64,000 nucleotides of DNA. Origin: Paludibacteraceae bacterium. GTDB lineage: Bacteria; Bacteroidota; Bacteroidia; Bacteroidales; Paludibacteraceae. The stretch covers positions 16,455 to 80,454 of the forward strand of contig JAFZKQ010000015.1 of assembly GCA_017553575.1 (NCBI GenBank). Reading direction: 5' to 3'. Shown here piece by piece: positions 17,367 through 26,829 of the stretch (its first letter is position 1; each line of letters opens with the position of its first letter). The notes beneath the pieces were generated by a model, which was not told where the DNA came from, made no database searches, and saw only the letters and a list, made by a program, of their open reading frames with translations. The position numbers and the translations under genes were made by a program.

Positions 17367-17888
17367 TTACTTCACTGCCTCCTCATAAGAGGGCACCATC
17401 ACCATGTTGCGCATTATCTCACTTGGAGGGTATGGAACTTTGGCATCCAAAAGTCGGATGTCGTCACCAGAAAGATGGTAAATCTGTTTGAATTGACAAG
17501 AATGTTCCAACTCTTCCCATGTTTTTCCTTCATACTCTTCCTTGTCCAATATAAAAAGGGATAGCGTGTCAACAGAAGACCAATAAGCATTAGGTCCCTC
17601 ATCTGATGAAATATGAAGGCAATACTCATTTGTGTTAGAAAGTATTTTTGTCACTTTAACATAATAAAAAGAAGAGTCCTCTGTCAAATGCAATTGATTC
17701 TGACGATTGTACTCAGAATGAGAATCATACTCATATAAAACATACACATCCGAAGGAGAAAGATTATTCAGCATCACTCCATTTTCCTCATCATCACCTA
17801 ACCACTTATGACAAGAAGGCAAAGTCACGACAAAAGCACCAAAGGCCAACAATAGCAATAAATTTCTTATTTTTTTCATAACTTTCAT
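17367..17888 (-). CDS. Hypothetical lipoprotein
   Basis: The 173-residue product (or 169 from the second Met at 17876) has a short basic N terminus, a hydrophobic run LLLLLAFGAFVV and a lipobox LPSC with the acylated Cys at residue 26. The mature part is acidic (DDEEN just after the Cys), has no recognisable domain and contains two further cysteines. The sequence after the Cys is acidic rather than clearly the lipoprotein-export signal for the surface. The gene stands next to a BspA-like gene on the same strand (94 bp apart) and could be co-transcribed with it. No function can be given. Confidence 0.6.
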   Translation of the reverse strand: MKVMKKIRNLLLLLAFGAFVVTLPSCHKWLGDDEENGVMLNNLSPSDVYVLYEYDSHSEYNRQNQLHLTEDSSFYYVKVTKILSNTNEYCLHISSDEGPNAYWSSVDTLSLFILDKEEYEGKTWEELEHSCQFKQIYHLSGDDIRLLDAKVPYPPSEIMRNMVMVPSYEEAVK

Positions 17889-17982
17889 TTTGATGTAGGA
17901 TAATTCATTTCTATATCATTTGTCCATACCTGATCCCCATATTTTGGGGTAAAGTGCCTCTTACCATAAAACACACCCTCGT

Positions 17983-18942
17983 TCAATGAATGAAAGGCCA
18001 AAACAAGATCTCAAACACACCCTCCCAAACATCCTCCCAAACATCGGAAAGACGGTCAGAAAACCGAGTAAGAAAGCTATCGCCAAAAGCATCCCGATCC
18101 ACCTTCACTTTCCTACCTATGGCTAGTTTCTGTTTGTCCAACTTAGGGCATCCATCAAAAGCATTGGCCTCGATAAATTTCAAAGATGAAGGAAGGTGAA
18201 CTCGCTCCAGCGATGAACAGTTTTCAAACATTCCTTCTTCGATCGTCTCCAGCGAATCCGGCATTGTGACACTGACAAGATTTTCACAACATCTGAAAGC
18301 TCTCGCCCTCACATGCGTCACAGAAGCAGGAATATCAATAGTTTTCAGACTCACACACTCCTCAAAAGCCACATATCCAATGTATTCCAGCGCACTCGGA
18401 AAGGTGACACGTTCCAAGGCTTTACATCGTGAAAACGCACCATATTTTATCGAAGAGAGCGAATCAGGAAAAGTCACTTCCTTCAAAGAGACACACGACT
18501 CGAACGCCTCCCTCGCAATAGAATTCAACCCCTTTGAAAGTTGCACACGCTTCAACTCCAAACACTTCGAGAAAGCGCACTCACCCAAATATCTTACCGA
18601 ATTGGGCATTACGACCTCCTCAATTCTCGAATTAGCAAAAGCATACTCACCAATAGAGTCTAACCCCTCCGAAAAGAGCACCTCTTTCAATGAGCTACAG
18701 TCACGAAAGGTATAATTGTCAATTTTCCGCAAAGAAGAAGGAAAGGTTACTTTCTTTATAGAATGTTTATCCAAGCCCCAAAAATCCAAAGATTCGAACT
18801 CCGTCACCCCCTCTTGGATCATCAAGGTGGAGTCTTTCAAAACATACTTGAGTTCGTCAGCCTGGACAGTAGTGATAACAAACCATAGGAAGGCAAGGAG
18901 CAAAGAAACGACGACTGGAATTCTGTTGAACTGCATAGGCAT
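17983..18942 (-). CDS. BspA-like leucine-rich repeat (LRR_5) secreted protein
   Basis: The protein has an N-terminal signal segment (VVVSLLLAFLWFVITTVQA). About nine LRR_5 repeats of ~23 residues follow. They have the pattern LKEVTFPDSLSSIKYGAFSRC, with a Cys or small residue at the end of each repeat. This is the BspA/Treponema pallidum-type LRR found in surface adhesins of oral and gut Bacteroidetes. No sorting domain is visible; the last ~40 residues are amphipathic and Trp-rich (DVWEDVWEGVFEILFWPF). The start at 18942 (or 18936) is preferred to the upstream one at 19002, because it places the signal peptide at the N terminus and lies after the dcw terminator. A paralogue with the same first repeat begins at 63687. 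Confidence 0.75.
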   Translation of the reverse strand: MPMQFNRIPVVVSLLLAFLWFVITTVQADELKYVLKDSTLMIQEGVTEFESLDFWGLDKHSIKKVTFPSSLRKIDNYTFRDCSSLKEVLFSEGLDSIGEYAFANSRIEEVVMPNSVRYLGECAFSKCLELKRVQLSKGLNSIAREAFESCVSLKEVTFPDSLSSIKYGAFSRCKALERVTFPSALEYIGYVAFEECVSLKTIDIPASVTHVRARAFRCCENLVSVTMPDSLETIEEGMFENCSSLERVHLPSSLKFIEANAFDGCPKLDKQKLAIGRKVKVDRDAFGDSFLTRFSDRLSDVWEDVWEGVFEILFWPFIH

Positions 18943-18962
18943 ATAAATGAATAAATGAAAGA

Positions 18963-18996
18963 AGAGGGGCGTAATCAAATCTGATGCACCCCCTCT
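18963..18996 (-). terminator. Intrinsic terminator of the dcw operon
   Basis: On the minus strand AGAGGGGGTG pairs with CGCCCCTCT across a 15-nt loop and is followed by TCTTTCATTT. It lies about 30 bp after the yqeY stop. Confidence 0.7.
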
Positions 18997-19026
18997 ATTC
19001 AAAAATCGACAAAGTAATTATTCATA

Positions 19027-19476
19027 TTACGCAAGCAAAGACTTCACCTTCTCAGAGATAGCCTTTCCATCGGCACGGCCTGCCAATTTCTTGGAAGCGA
19101 CACCCATGACTTTACCCATCTCCTTGGCGGAAGTCGCACCTACCTCTGCAATGATGGCTTTCACCTCTGCCGTCAACTCCTCGTCCGTCATCTGCTTAGG
19201 CAAATACTTCTCGATGACAGCCAACTCAGCCAACTCATTCTCGGCCAAGTCTGGACGATTTTGTTGCGTAAAAATATCTGCGGAGTCCTTACGTTGCTTC
19301 ACCATCTTTTGGATGATTTTCACAGCTTGCTCATCCGACAATTCACCGTCATTACCCTTCGCTGTCTTGGCCTCAAGAAACTCCTTCTTGACACCACGCA
19401 AAGCCTCCAATCTCACTTTATCCTTAGCAAGCATAGCTTGCTTAATATCCTCACTGATTTGATCAAACAATGCCAT
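19027..19476 (-). CDS. GatB/YqeY domain-containing protein
   Basis: The 149-residue protein is a full-length YqeY-type helical protein. Typical segments are the opening MALFDQISEDIKQAMLAKDK, then LRGVKKEFLEAK, KMVKQRKDSADIF and LPKQMTDEEL. The end ASKKLAGRADGKAISEKVKSLLA is the tRNA-binding-like tail shared with the GatB C terminus. Its role is not established; it is thought to act on tRNA or as an amidase accessory. It follows ftsZ by 50 bp and is the last gene of the dcw operon here, a common Bacteroidetes arrangement. Confidence 0.92.
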   Translation of the reverse strand: MALFDQISEDIKQAMLAKDKVRLEALRGVKKEFLEAKTAKGNDGELSDEQAVKIIQKMVKQRKDSADIFTQQNRPDLAENELAELAVIEKYLPKQMTDEELTAEVKAIIAEVGATSAKEMGKVMGVASKKLAGRADGKAISEKVKSLLA

Positions 19477-19526
19477 AATATTCTAAATTATTTAAGTTCT
19501 GGTGAGTTTTTTGAACACACCCTATA

Positions 19527-20888
19527 TCAATCTACGTTATTATGAAGATAACTGTTCGTATCCTTTATTTCGACCGAATCGCCGTCATTACTCAAAGAGA
19601 AGTTGGAAATATCTCCATCAAGGTATGACTTACTAGCCACATTCGCTTTTTTTCGAATGTAGGCAGGTTGTGATTCGATTGTATCATACAATTCATCAGA
19701 GCCATCCAACGTGACAGTGACAGTTGTTTTTTGCTGTTGTGTCTTCACTTCTGGAACAGTAGGGGTCTCCACTGGGGCATGAACCGGCTCTTGCTTAGTT
19801 TTTCTCACATTATCGCCATAATAGATACTCATGTCGACAGGCGCAGGCTTCTCCTCCTTTACAGGTTCTGGCTTCGGAATAAATCTTGCAGCGGTCTCCT
19901 CCCCATAACGTTCCTCACTTGTCAGGTCAAAGCCCGTAGCAACAATCGTCACATTCACAGCATCACCCAACGTATCATCAATGGTGTAACCCCAAATCGT
20001 TTCCGTTTCATCCCTATCGATCTGATCGTCGATGAAATCCGTAATGGCCTGCAACTCGTTCACCAAAAGAGGATGCTCGTTGCTATAGGCAATATTCAGA
20101 AGTATATTTCTTGCGCCCTCCAGATTCGTCCTTTGAAGAAGTGGAGAATGCAACGCAGACTCTATCGCCTCGACAGCACGGTGGTCGCCTGTGCAACGAG
20201 CAGAACCCATCACAGCATCGCCACTATCCTTCATAACCGTCTTCACATCCTCCAAGTCGACGTTGACCGTTCCATGGACAGTAATCAACTCGGCAATACC
20301 CTTGGCAGCAATGGTCAAGACATCGTCGGCTTTTCCGAAGGCCGTCTCCAAGCTGATGTCGGAATACAAACTATTGATACGCTCCGTATTGACCACCAAA
20401 ATGGCATCGACATGCTTACGCATCTCCTCGACACCAGCGATGGCTTGTTGAACACGTCTTTTTCCCTCGAACAAGAACGGAATGGTCACGATGGCAATCG
20501 TCAAGATACCCATATCTTTGGCAGCCTGGGCAATAATCGGAGCAGCTCCGGTACCCGTACCACCTCCCATACCAGCCGTAATAAACACCATCTCTGTCGA
20601 CGCAGACAAGATTTCTTGAATCTTAGGCAACGACTCAATGGCTGCAGCCGCACCATTTTGAGGTTTGTTTCCTGCACCAAGGCCCTTCTCTCCCAACTGA
20701 ACCTTGATAGGAACCGGAGACTTGTCCAATGCCATCTTATCCGTGTTACAGATGACGAAATCCACGTCACAGATACCTTGATTGAACATGTGGTTCACTG
20801 CGTTACCACCGCCTCCACCGACACCAATCACCTTGATGATTGGGGTATTCTCCGAGAGGTTCCCAAAATCGATTTTAACTTCTTCCAT
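19527..20888 (-). CDS. ftsZ: Cell division protein FtsZ
   Basis: The 453-residue protein is the tubulin-like GTPase that builds the division ring. Its GTP-binding loop GGGTGTG is at residues 108-114, and the N-terminal GGGGGNAVN motif at ~24-32. The catalytic T7 loop NVDLED is at 209-214, so an active GTPase is expected. After residue ~330 there is a long acidic and Lys/Gln-rich linker. A short C-terminal region follows that should bind FtsA and other partners; the usual DIPAFLR-like peptide is not obvious, and AYIRKKANV takes its place. It lies between ftsA and yqeY on the operon. Confidence 0.98.
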   Translation of the reverse strand: MEEVKIDFGNLSENTPIIKVIGVGGGGGNAVNHMFNQGICDVDFVICNTDKMALDKSPVPIKVQLGEKGLGAGNKPQNGAAAAIESLPKIQEILSASTEMVFITAGMGGGTGTGAAPIIAQAAKDMGILTIAIVTIPFLFEGKRRVQQAIAGVEEMRKHVDAILVVNTERINSLYSDISLETAFGKADDVLTIAAKGIAELITVHGTVNVDLEDVKTVMKDSGDAVMGSARCTGDHRAVEAIESALHSPLLQRTNLEGARNILLNIAYSNEHPLLVNELQAITDFIDDQIDRDETETIWGYTIDDTLGDAVNVTIVATGFDLTSEERYGEETAARFIPKPEPVKEEKPAPVDMSIYYGDNVRKTKQEPVHAPVETPTVPEVKTQQQKTTVTVTLDGSDELYDTIESQPAYIRKKANVASKSYLDGDISNFSLSNDGDSVEIKDTNSYLHNNVD

Positions 20889-20970
20889 AAGCCTATATCT
20901 TTCTATTTTTATTTTCCTTTTTCCCTAAGAGAGGCATCCGACTCAAGCCCCTCAATCCTACCATTGGAGC

Positions 20971-22350
20971 CTATTTTTTATTCTCCTCGTCGTAATAAAC
21001 GCTATCGGCTATTCCCACAATCGTACTCTTTATACGGTCGAATAGTCCTTTTTGCTTGGGTTGCTCCGTCTTGCTGACTGGTTTCTTTACCTGCCTCCGA
21101 ACAGTATCTGTCATCTCCTCCATAGAGACATGCGTGACATCCTGCACACAAGAGCCACCGGCCATCTCCAACAAGCCCAACACTTGAGCAAACTCAGGAT
21201 TGGAAGCAAAAGATTTGAATGAATCGTCCTCCAATAGCACATGTCCATAATTAGGCTTTCCGATTCGGACATCCACACCCGTGCTCAAAACAATCTTCTC
21301 CTGCAGATTCTTAAGCTTGGAGGCGCTACCTGTCAATACGATTTCATTGATATGGCACAAAGCATGGGTCGACTCCAAATATTGCCAAATGGAATCAAAT
21401 ATCTCATCCATACGAGATTCAATGATCTCAGACAAGAAACGGGAATTCACCGTAATATTGCCGACAACATAATCGACATCATCCGTCTTATCCGGCAAAG
21501 TGGAACCATACAACACCTTCAAGCGCTCAGCCATCCCCTCCGGCATTTTCAGCGAGGCGATATCACTGGTGATGACATTTCCGCCAAACGGAGCCACCAA
21601 CAAATTACGGAGTACGCCCCTGCTATAGACAGCAACCGAAGTCGTACCTCCACCAAAATCGAAAATGGCACATCCAGCGTTCTTCTCTTCTTGAGACAAG
21701 ACAGAGGCCGCCGAAGCCTCAATAGAGAGCGGCGACTCCATCAACTCATACCCTGCGCGCTTGACACAAGCCTCCAAATTCTTACGCAAGGAGACATCGC
21801 CTGAAACGATTTTATAACGGCCTGATATTCTGTTTGCAAGACATCCAATCGGGTTGAGTTCGTCTTCATCGTCAATGGAGAATTCCTGAGGGACGATCTT
21901 CAAAATTTCGGAATCAACCATCTTTATTCCCTTCGCCTCTTCGTAAAGGGACTCCATCAACTCCATCGTCACCTCCTTCTGCTCGGAACCCAAACTACGA
22001 AGGACTTGGTTCTCCGTAGTCTTAATGGACTTACCATTCAAGCCGACACAGACTTTCCGAATCTTGAGTTTGATTCTGCTATCCGCCTCACGCTCCTCGT
22101 TAAATAGCTTATTCAATTGGTTTTCCAATTTCACGAGAAGATTCTTTATCACGAAAGCCGAAGTCTCCAAATTATAGACACGACCGCGTTTCACGCCTTG
22201 GGAGGAATCCGAAATATAGCACAATAGTTCTACACAATCTCTGCCCTCTTCATCTTTGCAACGAACACCGGCTGCCGCCCTGAATTTGGACGAACCCAAA
22301 TCCAACACCACGACCAGGTCTTCAACTGAAATGTCATTCAAATCCGTCAT
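20971..22350 (-). CDS. ftsA: Cell division protein FtsA
   Basis: The ~459-residue protein is an actin-family ATPase that ties FtsZ to the membrane. VVLDLGSSKFRAAAG at the N terminus is the phosphate-1 loop. GCAIFDFGGGTTSVAVYSRG is the phosphate-2 loop, and LTGSASKLKNLQEKI is the adenosine loop. The C terminus ends in an amphipathic helix (FDRIKSTIVGIADSV) that should bind the membrane. The start is placed at 22350 (MTDLNDISVEDL). The longer ORF from 22392 would overlap ftsQ by 16 bp and adds no conserved sequence. A gap of 82 bp separates it from ftsZ. Confidence 0.95.
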   Translation of the reverse strand: MTDLNDISVEDLVVVLDLGSSKFRAAAGVRCKDEEGRDCVELLCYISDSSQGVKRGRVYNLETSAFVIKNLLVKLENQLNKLFNEEREADSRIKLKIRKVCVGLNGKSIKTTENQVLRSLGSEQKEVTMELMESLYEEAKGIKMVDSEILKIVPQEFSIDDEDELNPIGCLANRISGRYKIVSGDVSLRKNLEACVKRAGYELMESPLSIEASAASVLSQEEKNAGCAIFDFGGGTTSVAVYSRGVLRNLLVAPFGGNVITSDIASLKMPEGMAERLKVLYGSTLPDKTDDVDYVVGNITVNSRFLSEIIESRMDEIFDSIWQYLESTHALCHINEIVLTGSASKLKNLQEKIVLSTGVDVRIGKPNYGHVLLEDDSFKSFASNPEFAQVLGLLEMAGGSCVQDVTHVSMEEMTDTVRRQVKKPVSKTEQPKQKGLFDRIKSTIVGIADSVYYDEENKK

Positions 22351-22376
22351 ATATATCAATCTTTTTATTTTCTTCT

Positions 22377-23108
22377 CTACCTTTTGACACAAACCACTTG
22401 GTTGTCGAATTTCAAATTAATTGTCCTGTACTTGTTCCACCCCGTCCGACTGAAACCGTTTTTATATACAGAATACAACTTCTCCAACTTATATTCGTAG
22501 TTCTCCAATGAACCCAAGAGGATAACATGGTCGCCGACCCGCGGAACCAACTCTATCTCCTCATTGCCATCCACATAGATTTGCTCCACTTGAGCATTCC
22601 AAAACTTGTGTTTCCGGAGAAACATGGCAAAATCGTACAAACCGTTTTTCGCCAAATTCACCGATATGGACCCCGTCGCTATCGGGACATAGGCCGTATA
22701 CTCATTGGAGACTGGCATAATCTCCCCATCGCTATCTATGTAAAAGCCCTGTCCCCCTGTCATCACCCGCAAGACAGGCTCACGCTGCATAATCACGATA
22801 CCTATCTTTCCGTTCGGGGTCTTAAAACATTCCGCACGCTTTATGCGGGGCTGCTTCCTAAGCAAAGATTCCAAACCATCCAAACGGATATTTTTCATCG
22901 TACTCCCCACCGGATTCAGGTTCTCCCGGTCCAAAAGACGAATGATTTCCCGCTCGGAAATAAAACGAAGTGAGGCGCTATCACTAATTTCCACAAAGAC
23001 GCCTCTGCACACTTGTTCATGCGACCTATACGTAAATGCAAAGATCGAAAAAATCAAGTAACCCAAGATGACTACCGACACAATTATTTTAGTCCATCTC
23101 TCACGCAT
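22377..23108 (-). CDS. ftsQ: Cell division protein FtsQ
   Basis: The 243-residue protein has one membrane helix (residues 8-26) and a periplasmic body, the layout of FtsQ/DivIB. The segment ISEREIIRLLDRENLNPVG and the following SLLRKQPRIKRAECFKT are the POTRA-like part. REPVLRV and the GFYIDSDGEIMPVS stretch match Bacteroidetes FtsQ. It overlaps the end of murC by 8 bp and sits just before ftsA. Sequence conservation is low in this family, so the call rests partly on position. Confidence 0.9.
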   Translation of the reverse strand: MRERWTKIIVSVVILGYLIFSIFAFTYRSHEQVCRGVFVEISDSASLRFISEREIIRLLDRENLNPVGSTMKNIRLDGLESLLRKQPRIKRAECFKTPNGKIGIVIMQREPVLRVMTGGQGFYIDSDGEIMPVSNEYTAYVPIATGSISVNLAKNGLYDFAMFLRKHKFWNAQVEQIYVDGNEEIELVPRVGDHVILLGSLENYEYKLEKLYSVYKNGFSRTGWNKYRTINLKFDNQVVCVKR

Positions 23109-24474
23109 TCGCCTTATCTAAAAGAACCTGTTTCAACTCTGGAATCATCAAGTCAATATCGCCTGCCCCAATGGTCAAGAAAACCTCCTGCCTATGATTG
23201 CGAAGATACTCAACAAGTCCACTTTTTGTACATATTCGCTTTTGGGGTATAGTTATTTTATCTAGCAACAATTGCGAAGTCACCCCTTCTATCGGAAGCT
23301 CACGAGCAGGATAGATATCCAGCAAGATCACCTCGTCGAGCAGGGAGAGGCTACGGGCAAAGTCATCCGCGAAATCACGGGTACGCGTATACAAGTGGGG
23401 TTGGAAAACCGCACAGATATGCTTATCCGCATACAAAGCCCGAACCGACTCAATGCACGACTTCAACTCCATCGGATGGTGCGCATAATCGTCGATAAAG
23501 ACAAGATCATCGCGCTTGATATGAAAGTCGAAACGACGCTTCACGCCTGCAAAAGAGGCCATCGCCGCACGCATCTCATCGGCAGTCACACCATTCAAAT
23601 GGGCCATCGCCATCGCTGCCACCGCATTCTCCACATTGATCATGACAGGGACACCCAACTTCACATCGCGAACAACGGCATCGGGTGCGACAAAGTCGAA
23701 GACCAAATCACCCTGTCCTACACGGATATTCTCCGCATGGAAATCACCCTCCGAAGAAGAATAGGAGAAGACCCGAACAGAAGGAACGGACTGTGGCTTT
23801 ATCGGCAAGCCCTTCTTAATCAACAAGACACCGTCTTCACGCACCAAGGAAGTGAACGACTCGAACCCTGCCCTATACTCCTTTTCCGTGCCGTAAATAT
23901 CCAAATGGTCGGCATCCACTGCCGTAACGACCGCCATATAAGGGGAGAGCGTCAAGAAGGAACGATCATATTCATCCGCCTCTATCACGACCAAATCACT
24001 TTTATCCGACAAGAGCAAATTCTGCTTGAAATTCTTAGAGATACCCCCCAAGAAGGCATTGCAATCCAGATGGGAATTCCGCAAGAGATGAGCCGTCATC
24101 GTCGATGTCGTGGTCTTTCCGTGGGTTCCAGAGATACAAATACCCCGCTGCATCTTCGTGATTTCACCCAAGACCTGAGAACGCTTCATCAAGGTAAAGC
24201 CTTGCGTCTTGAAATATTGGAGTTCCGTATTGGTCTGAGGAATGGCTGGCGTAATGACAACCAGAGTCGCCTCCTTCTCCTTGAAAGGAGCCGGAATCAA
24301 TGAGCAATCATCCTCATAATGGATGGAGATACCCTCCGACTGCAAATCCTTCGTCAAAGCGGAAGCCGTACGGTCATAGCCGGCCACACGGAAACCTTTG
24401 GCATTAAAATAACGGGCCAAAGCACTCATTCCGATGCCACCAATACCGATAAAATATATGTTCTTTCTTTCCAT
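23101..24474 (-). CDS. murC: UDP-N-acetylmuramate--L-alanine ligase
   Basis: The 457-residue Mur ligase adds L-alanine to UDP-MurNAc. The N-terminal Rossmann motif FIGIGGIGMSALA, the P-loop SGTHGKTTT at ~115-123, the Mg/ATP segment VIEADEYDRSF and DDYAHHPMEL are all present. The DDYAHHP motif is typical of MurC. It lies 11 bp after murG and overlaps ftsQ, as usual in this operon. Confidence 0.97.
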   Translation of the reverse strand: MERKNIYFIGIGGIGMSALARYFNAKGFRVAGYDRTASALTKDLQSEGISIHYEDDCSLIPAPFKEKEATLVVITPAIPQTNTELQYFKTQGFTLMKRSQVLGEITKMQRGICISGTHGKTTTSTMTAHLLRNSHLDCNAFLGGISKNFKQNLLLSDKSDLVVIEADEYDRSFLTLSPYMAVVTAVDADHLDIYGTEKEYRAGFESFTSLVREDGVLLIKKGLPIKPQSVPSVRVFSYSSSEGDFHAENIRVGQGDLVFDFVAPDAVVRDVKLGVPVMINVENAVAAMAMAHLNGVTADEMRAAMASFAGVKRRFDFHIKRDDLVFIDDYAHHPMELKSCIESVRALYADKHICAVFQPHLYTRTRDFADDFARSLSLLDEVILLDIYPARELPIEGVTSQLLLDKITIPQKRICTKSGLVEYLRNHRQEVFLTIGAGDIDLMIPELKQVLLDKANA

Positions 24475-24485
24475 TCGCTAATCCA

Positions 24486-25586
24486 TTATCTAACTAAAGA
24501 CAAAATCTCCGACGCTATACGGTCGGCCGAATCCAACTGCGCCATGTCATGCGAATTCTTCGAGATGGCAGCCAACCTTTCGTCATCGAAAATCAACGAC
24601 AAGACCGCATCAATCATCTTCTCGGGAGCCTCCGCATCCGAAATCATGACCGCCGCATTCCGGCTAGCCAAGGCCATAGCATTCTTCGTCTGGTGGTCTT
24701 CCGCCACATTCGGAGAAGGCACCAAAACGGCAGGCTTACCTAAGAGGCACAATTCAGAGATGGAGCTGGCTCCTGCCCTCGACACCACCAAATCGGCCAT
24801 CGAATAGGCATAATCCATACGCTTGACAAAATCCGTCACCAAAAGTGAATCCGACGCAAAGGCCTCAGATTGCTTCTTCATCTCCTCATAATAGAATTTA
24901 CCCGTTTGCCACAAGACTTGAATGCCGGCGTCGCTCAATTTCTGCAAGCCCAGCAACATACTCTTGTTCAACGTACGCGCACCAAGGCTACCGCCGATAA
25001 TCAACAACGTACGCTTTTCGGGTGAGAAGCCGAAGAACTTGTAAGCCTCCTCCGACTTAGGAGCCACCTCCAAGAAATCTTGGCGGACAGGATTTCCCGT
25101 CAACAAAATGACATCCTTGGGGAAGAACTTCTCCATTCCTTCATAGGCAACACATATTTTGGCAGCCTTCTTTGCCAAGAGTTTATTCGTAACGCCCGCA
25201 TAGGAGTTCTGCTCCTGCAAAACAGTCGGGATGCCTAACGAATTGGCAGCATAGAGCGTAGGACCACTCGCATATCCACCGACACCGACCACCACATTCG
25301 GCTGAAACTCCTTGACAATACGCTTCGCCTGAAACAAACTCTTAACTAAACAGAACAACACCTTAATGTTCTTCAGCATATTTTTTCTGTCGAATCCGAA
25401 TACAGGAAGTCCCTTTATCTGGTAGCCCGCAGCTGGAACTTTTTCCATCTCCATCCTGCCCTCCGCTCCGACAAAAAGGAACTCCGCATCAGGGACGCGC
25501 CTCTTCAACGCATTCGCTATTGATATGGCTGGGAAGATATGTCCCCCAGTTCCACCTCCACTGATTATGAATTTCAACTTACTCAT
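24486..25586 (-). CDS. murG: UDP-N-acetylglucosamine--N-acetylmuramyl-(pentapeptide) pyrophosphoryl-undecaprenol GlcNAc transferase
   Basis: The 366-residue GT28-family enzyme converts lipid I to lipid II on the inner membrane. SGGGTGGHIFPA at ~9-20 and GVGGYASGPTLYAA are the two glycine-rich loops of the N-terminal domain. The C-terminal donor site has LIIGGSLGARTLN and VVSRAGASSISELCLLGKPAVLVPSP. The gene overlaps the end of ftsW by 8 bp. Length and motifs are normal for MurG. Confidence 0.97.
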   Translation of the reverse strand: MSKLKFIISGGGTGGHIFPAISIANALKRRVPDAEFLFVGAEGRMEMEKVPAAGYQIKGLPVFGFDRKNMLKNIKVLFCLVKSLFQAKRIVKEFQPNVVVGVGGYASGPTLYAANSLGIPTVLQEQNSYAGVTNKLLAKKAAKICVAYEGMEKFFPKDVILLTGNPVRQDFLEVAPKSEEAYKFFGFSPEKRTLLIIGGSLGARTLNKSMLLGLQKLSDAGIQVLWQTGKFYYEEMKKQSEAFASDSLLVTDFVKRMDYAYSMADLVVSRAGASSISELCLLGKPAVLVPSPNVAEDHQTKNAMALASRNAAVMISDAEAPEKMIDAVLSLIFDDERLAAISKNSHDMAQLDSADRIASEILSLVR

Positions 25587-26790
25587 TTTTATCCTTGTTT
25601 TCTTTTTTTACCTTTTTCTCCTTTTGTTCAACCGCCTCCTTCTGTAGCATGGATTCTCGGCTAACACCCAACATCAATCCGAAGTAGGCACTCGTAATGA
25701 TGATGGAAGTACCACCCCTACTGATGAGCGGAAGAGGCTGTCCCGTAACGGGGAACAACCCGACAGCGACCGCCATATTTATGAATGCCTGGAAAACAAT
25801 CATCGTCGAAAGTCCCATGACCAGAATGGCGGAATAGATACTGTCGCACTCCTTGGCAATCATGGCCGCTCGATACATAAGAATCAAATACAACAGCAGC
25901 ACCAAGCAAGCCCCGCCTATGCCCATCTCCTCAATGATGATGGCAAAGATGAAATCCGAAAAGGCCTGCGGCAAGAAGTCACGCTCTATGCTATTGCCGA
26001 CACCCTTGCCCGTATACTTACTGTTCGAGATGGCGATCTTCGCATGGGCCACCTGATAATTCTTGTCGTCCACCTTAAACTTCGCATCCTCATCCGTAGG
26101 GGCTGTGAAATTCTTCAGACGATTAACCCAAACGCTCGTACGGTGGGTAACCGCATTCTCCGGCAAAACCTGGGCCACAGAGAAGAAGAGGACGACGAAT
26201 AAGAGCAGACACCCTATCGTCTTGGCCATCCATTTCAACGGAACCTTCGCATAGAACATCATGGTAAACGTGACAAGTCCACACAAAAGAGCCGTGGAAA
26301 AGTTCTCCGGGAAGATCAAGAGACAGACCACACCCGCCGCAGCCAACGCAACCCAATAAGAGACCTTCTTCGAGAAGAAGCGCTCCTGCGTGAAGAGTTG
26401 CAAGATGATGGAGAGATTGACCACCAAAGCCAACTTCGCAAATTCAGAAGGTTGGAAGCGCACACCCATCAAATTGGCCCATCGAGCCGCCTCGTTGACC
26501 GACACACCAGAAATAAGCACCCATACCAACGTGACTATCGAAAAGAGATATAAAAGAGGTGCACACAGCATGACGACCTTCGGTGAGAGCAAGTGCAAGA
26601 GGAATGCGAACAAGAAGCCCCCACAAAGGAATGTGATGTGACCCCACACCGGCATGAAGTAGCTCGCCTGTTTATAGGCAAGCGAACTGGATGCGCTATA
26701 CATCTCCAATGCGGAAAGAGACAAGAACAGTCCGAATATAATCCATAGGATCTTATCTCCCTTAAACGTATTACTCAAAAACTCTTTCAT
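25579..26790 (-). CDS. ftsW: Peptidoglycan glycosyltransferase FtsW
   Basis: The 403-residue SEDS protein has about ten membrane helices. It joins lipid II units at the septum together with FtsI. The diagnostic region GLFPVTGQPLPLISRGGTS near 340-360 matches the GLLPxxGxxLPLxSxGGSS signature, with Arg in place of the common Tyr. The central loop GKGVGNSIERDFLPQAFSDFIFAIIIEEMG is also typical. The C-terminal tail is highly charged (KEKKVKKENKDKNE). It lies 39 bp after murD. Position next to murG and murD supports FtsW over RodA. Confidence 0.96.
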   Translation of the reverse strand: MKEFLSNTFKGDKILWIIFGLFLSLSALEMYSASSSLAYKQASYFMPVWGHITFLCGGFLFAFLLHLLSPKVVMLCAPLLYLFSIVTLVWVLISGVSVNEAARWANLMGVRFQPSEFAKLALVVNLSIILQLFTQERFFSKKVSYWVALAAAGVVCLLIFPENFSTALLCGLVTFTMMFYAKVPLKWMAKTIGCLLLFVVLFFSVAQVLPENAVTHRTSVWVNRLKNFTAPTDEDAKFKVDDKNYQVAHAKIAISNSKYTGKGVGNSIERDFLPQAFSDFIFAIIIEEMGIGGACLVLLLYLILMYRAAMIAKECDSIYSAILVMGLSTMIVFQAFINMAVAVGLFPVTGQPLPLISRGGTSIIITSAYFGLMLGVSRESMLQKEAVEQKEKKVKKENKDKNE

Positions 26791-26829
26791 AGACCACAGC
26801 AGGAATGAGAAAACCGTTCCGGACAGCGA

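Noticed and set aside
19731..21077. A 448-codon ORF antisense to ftsZ and ftsA
   Set aside because: It mirrors strong coding sequence on the other strand, has no domain or ribosome-binding site, and is His/Arg-rich in the way of antisense shadows.
23272..24303. A 343-codon ORF antisense to murC
   Set aside because: Shadow of the murC frame with no supporting features.
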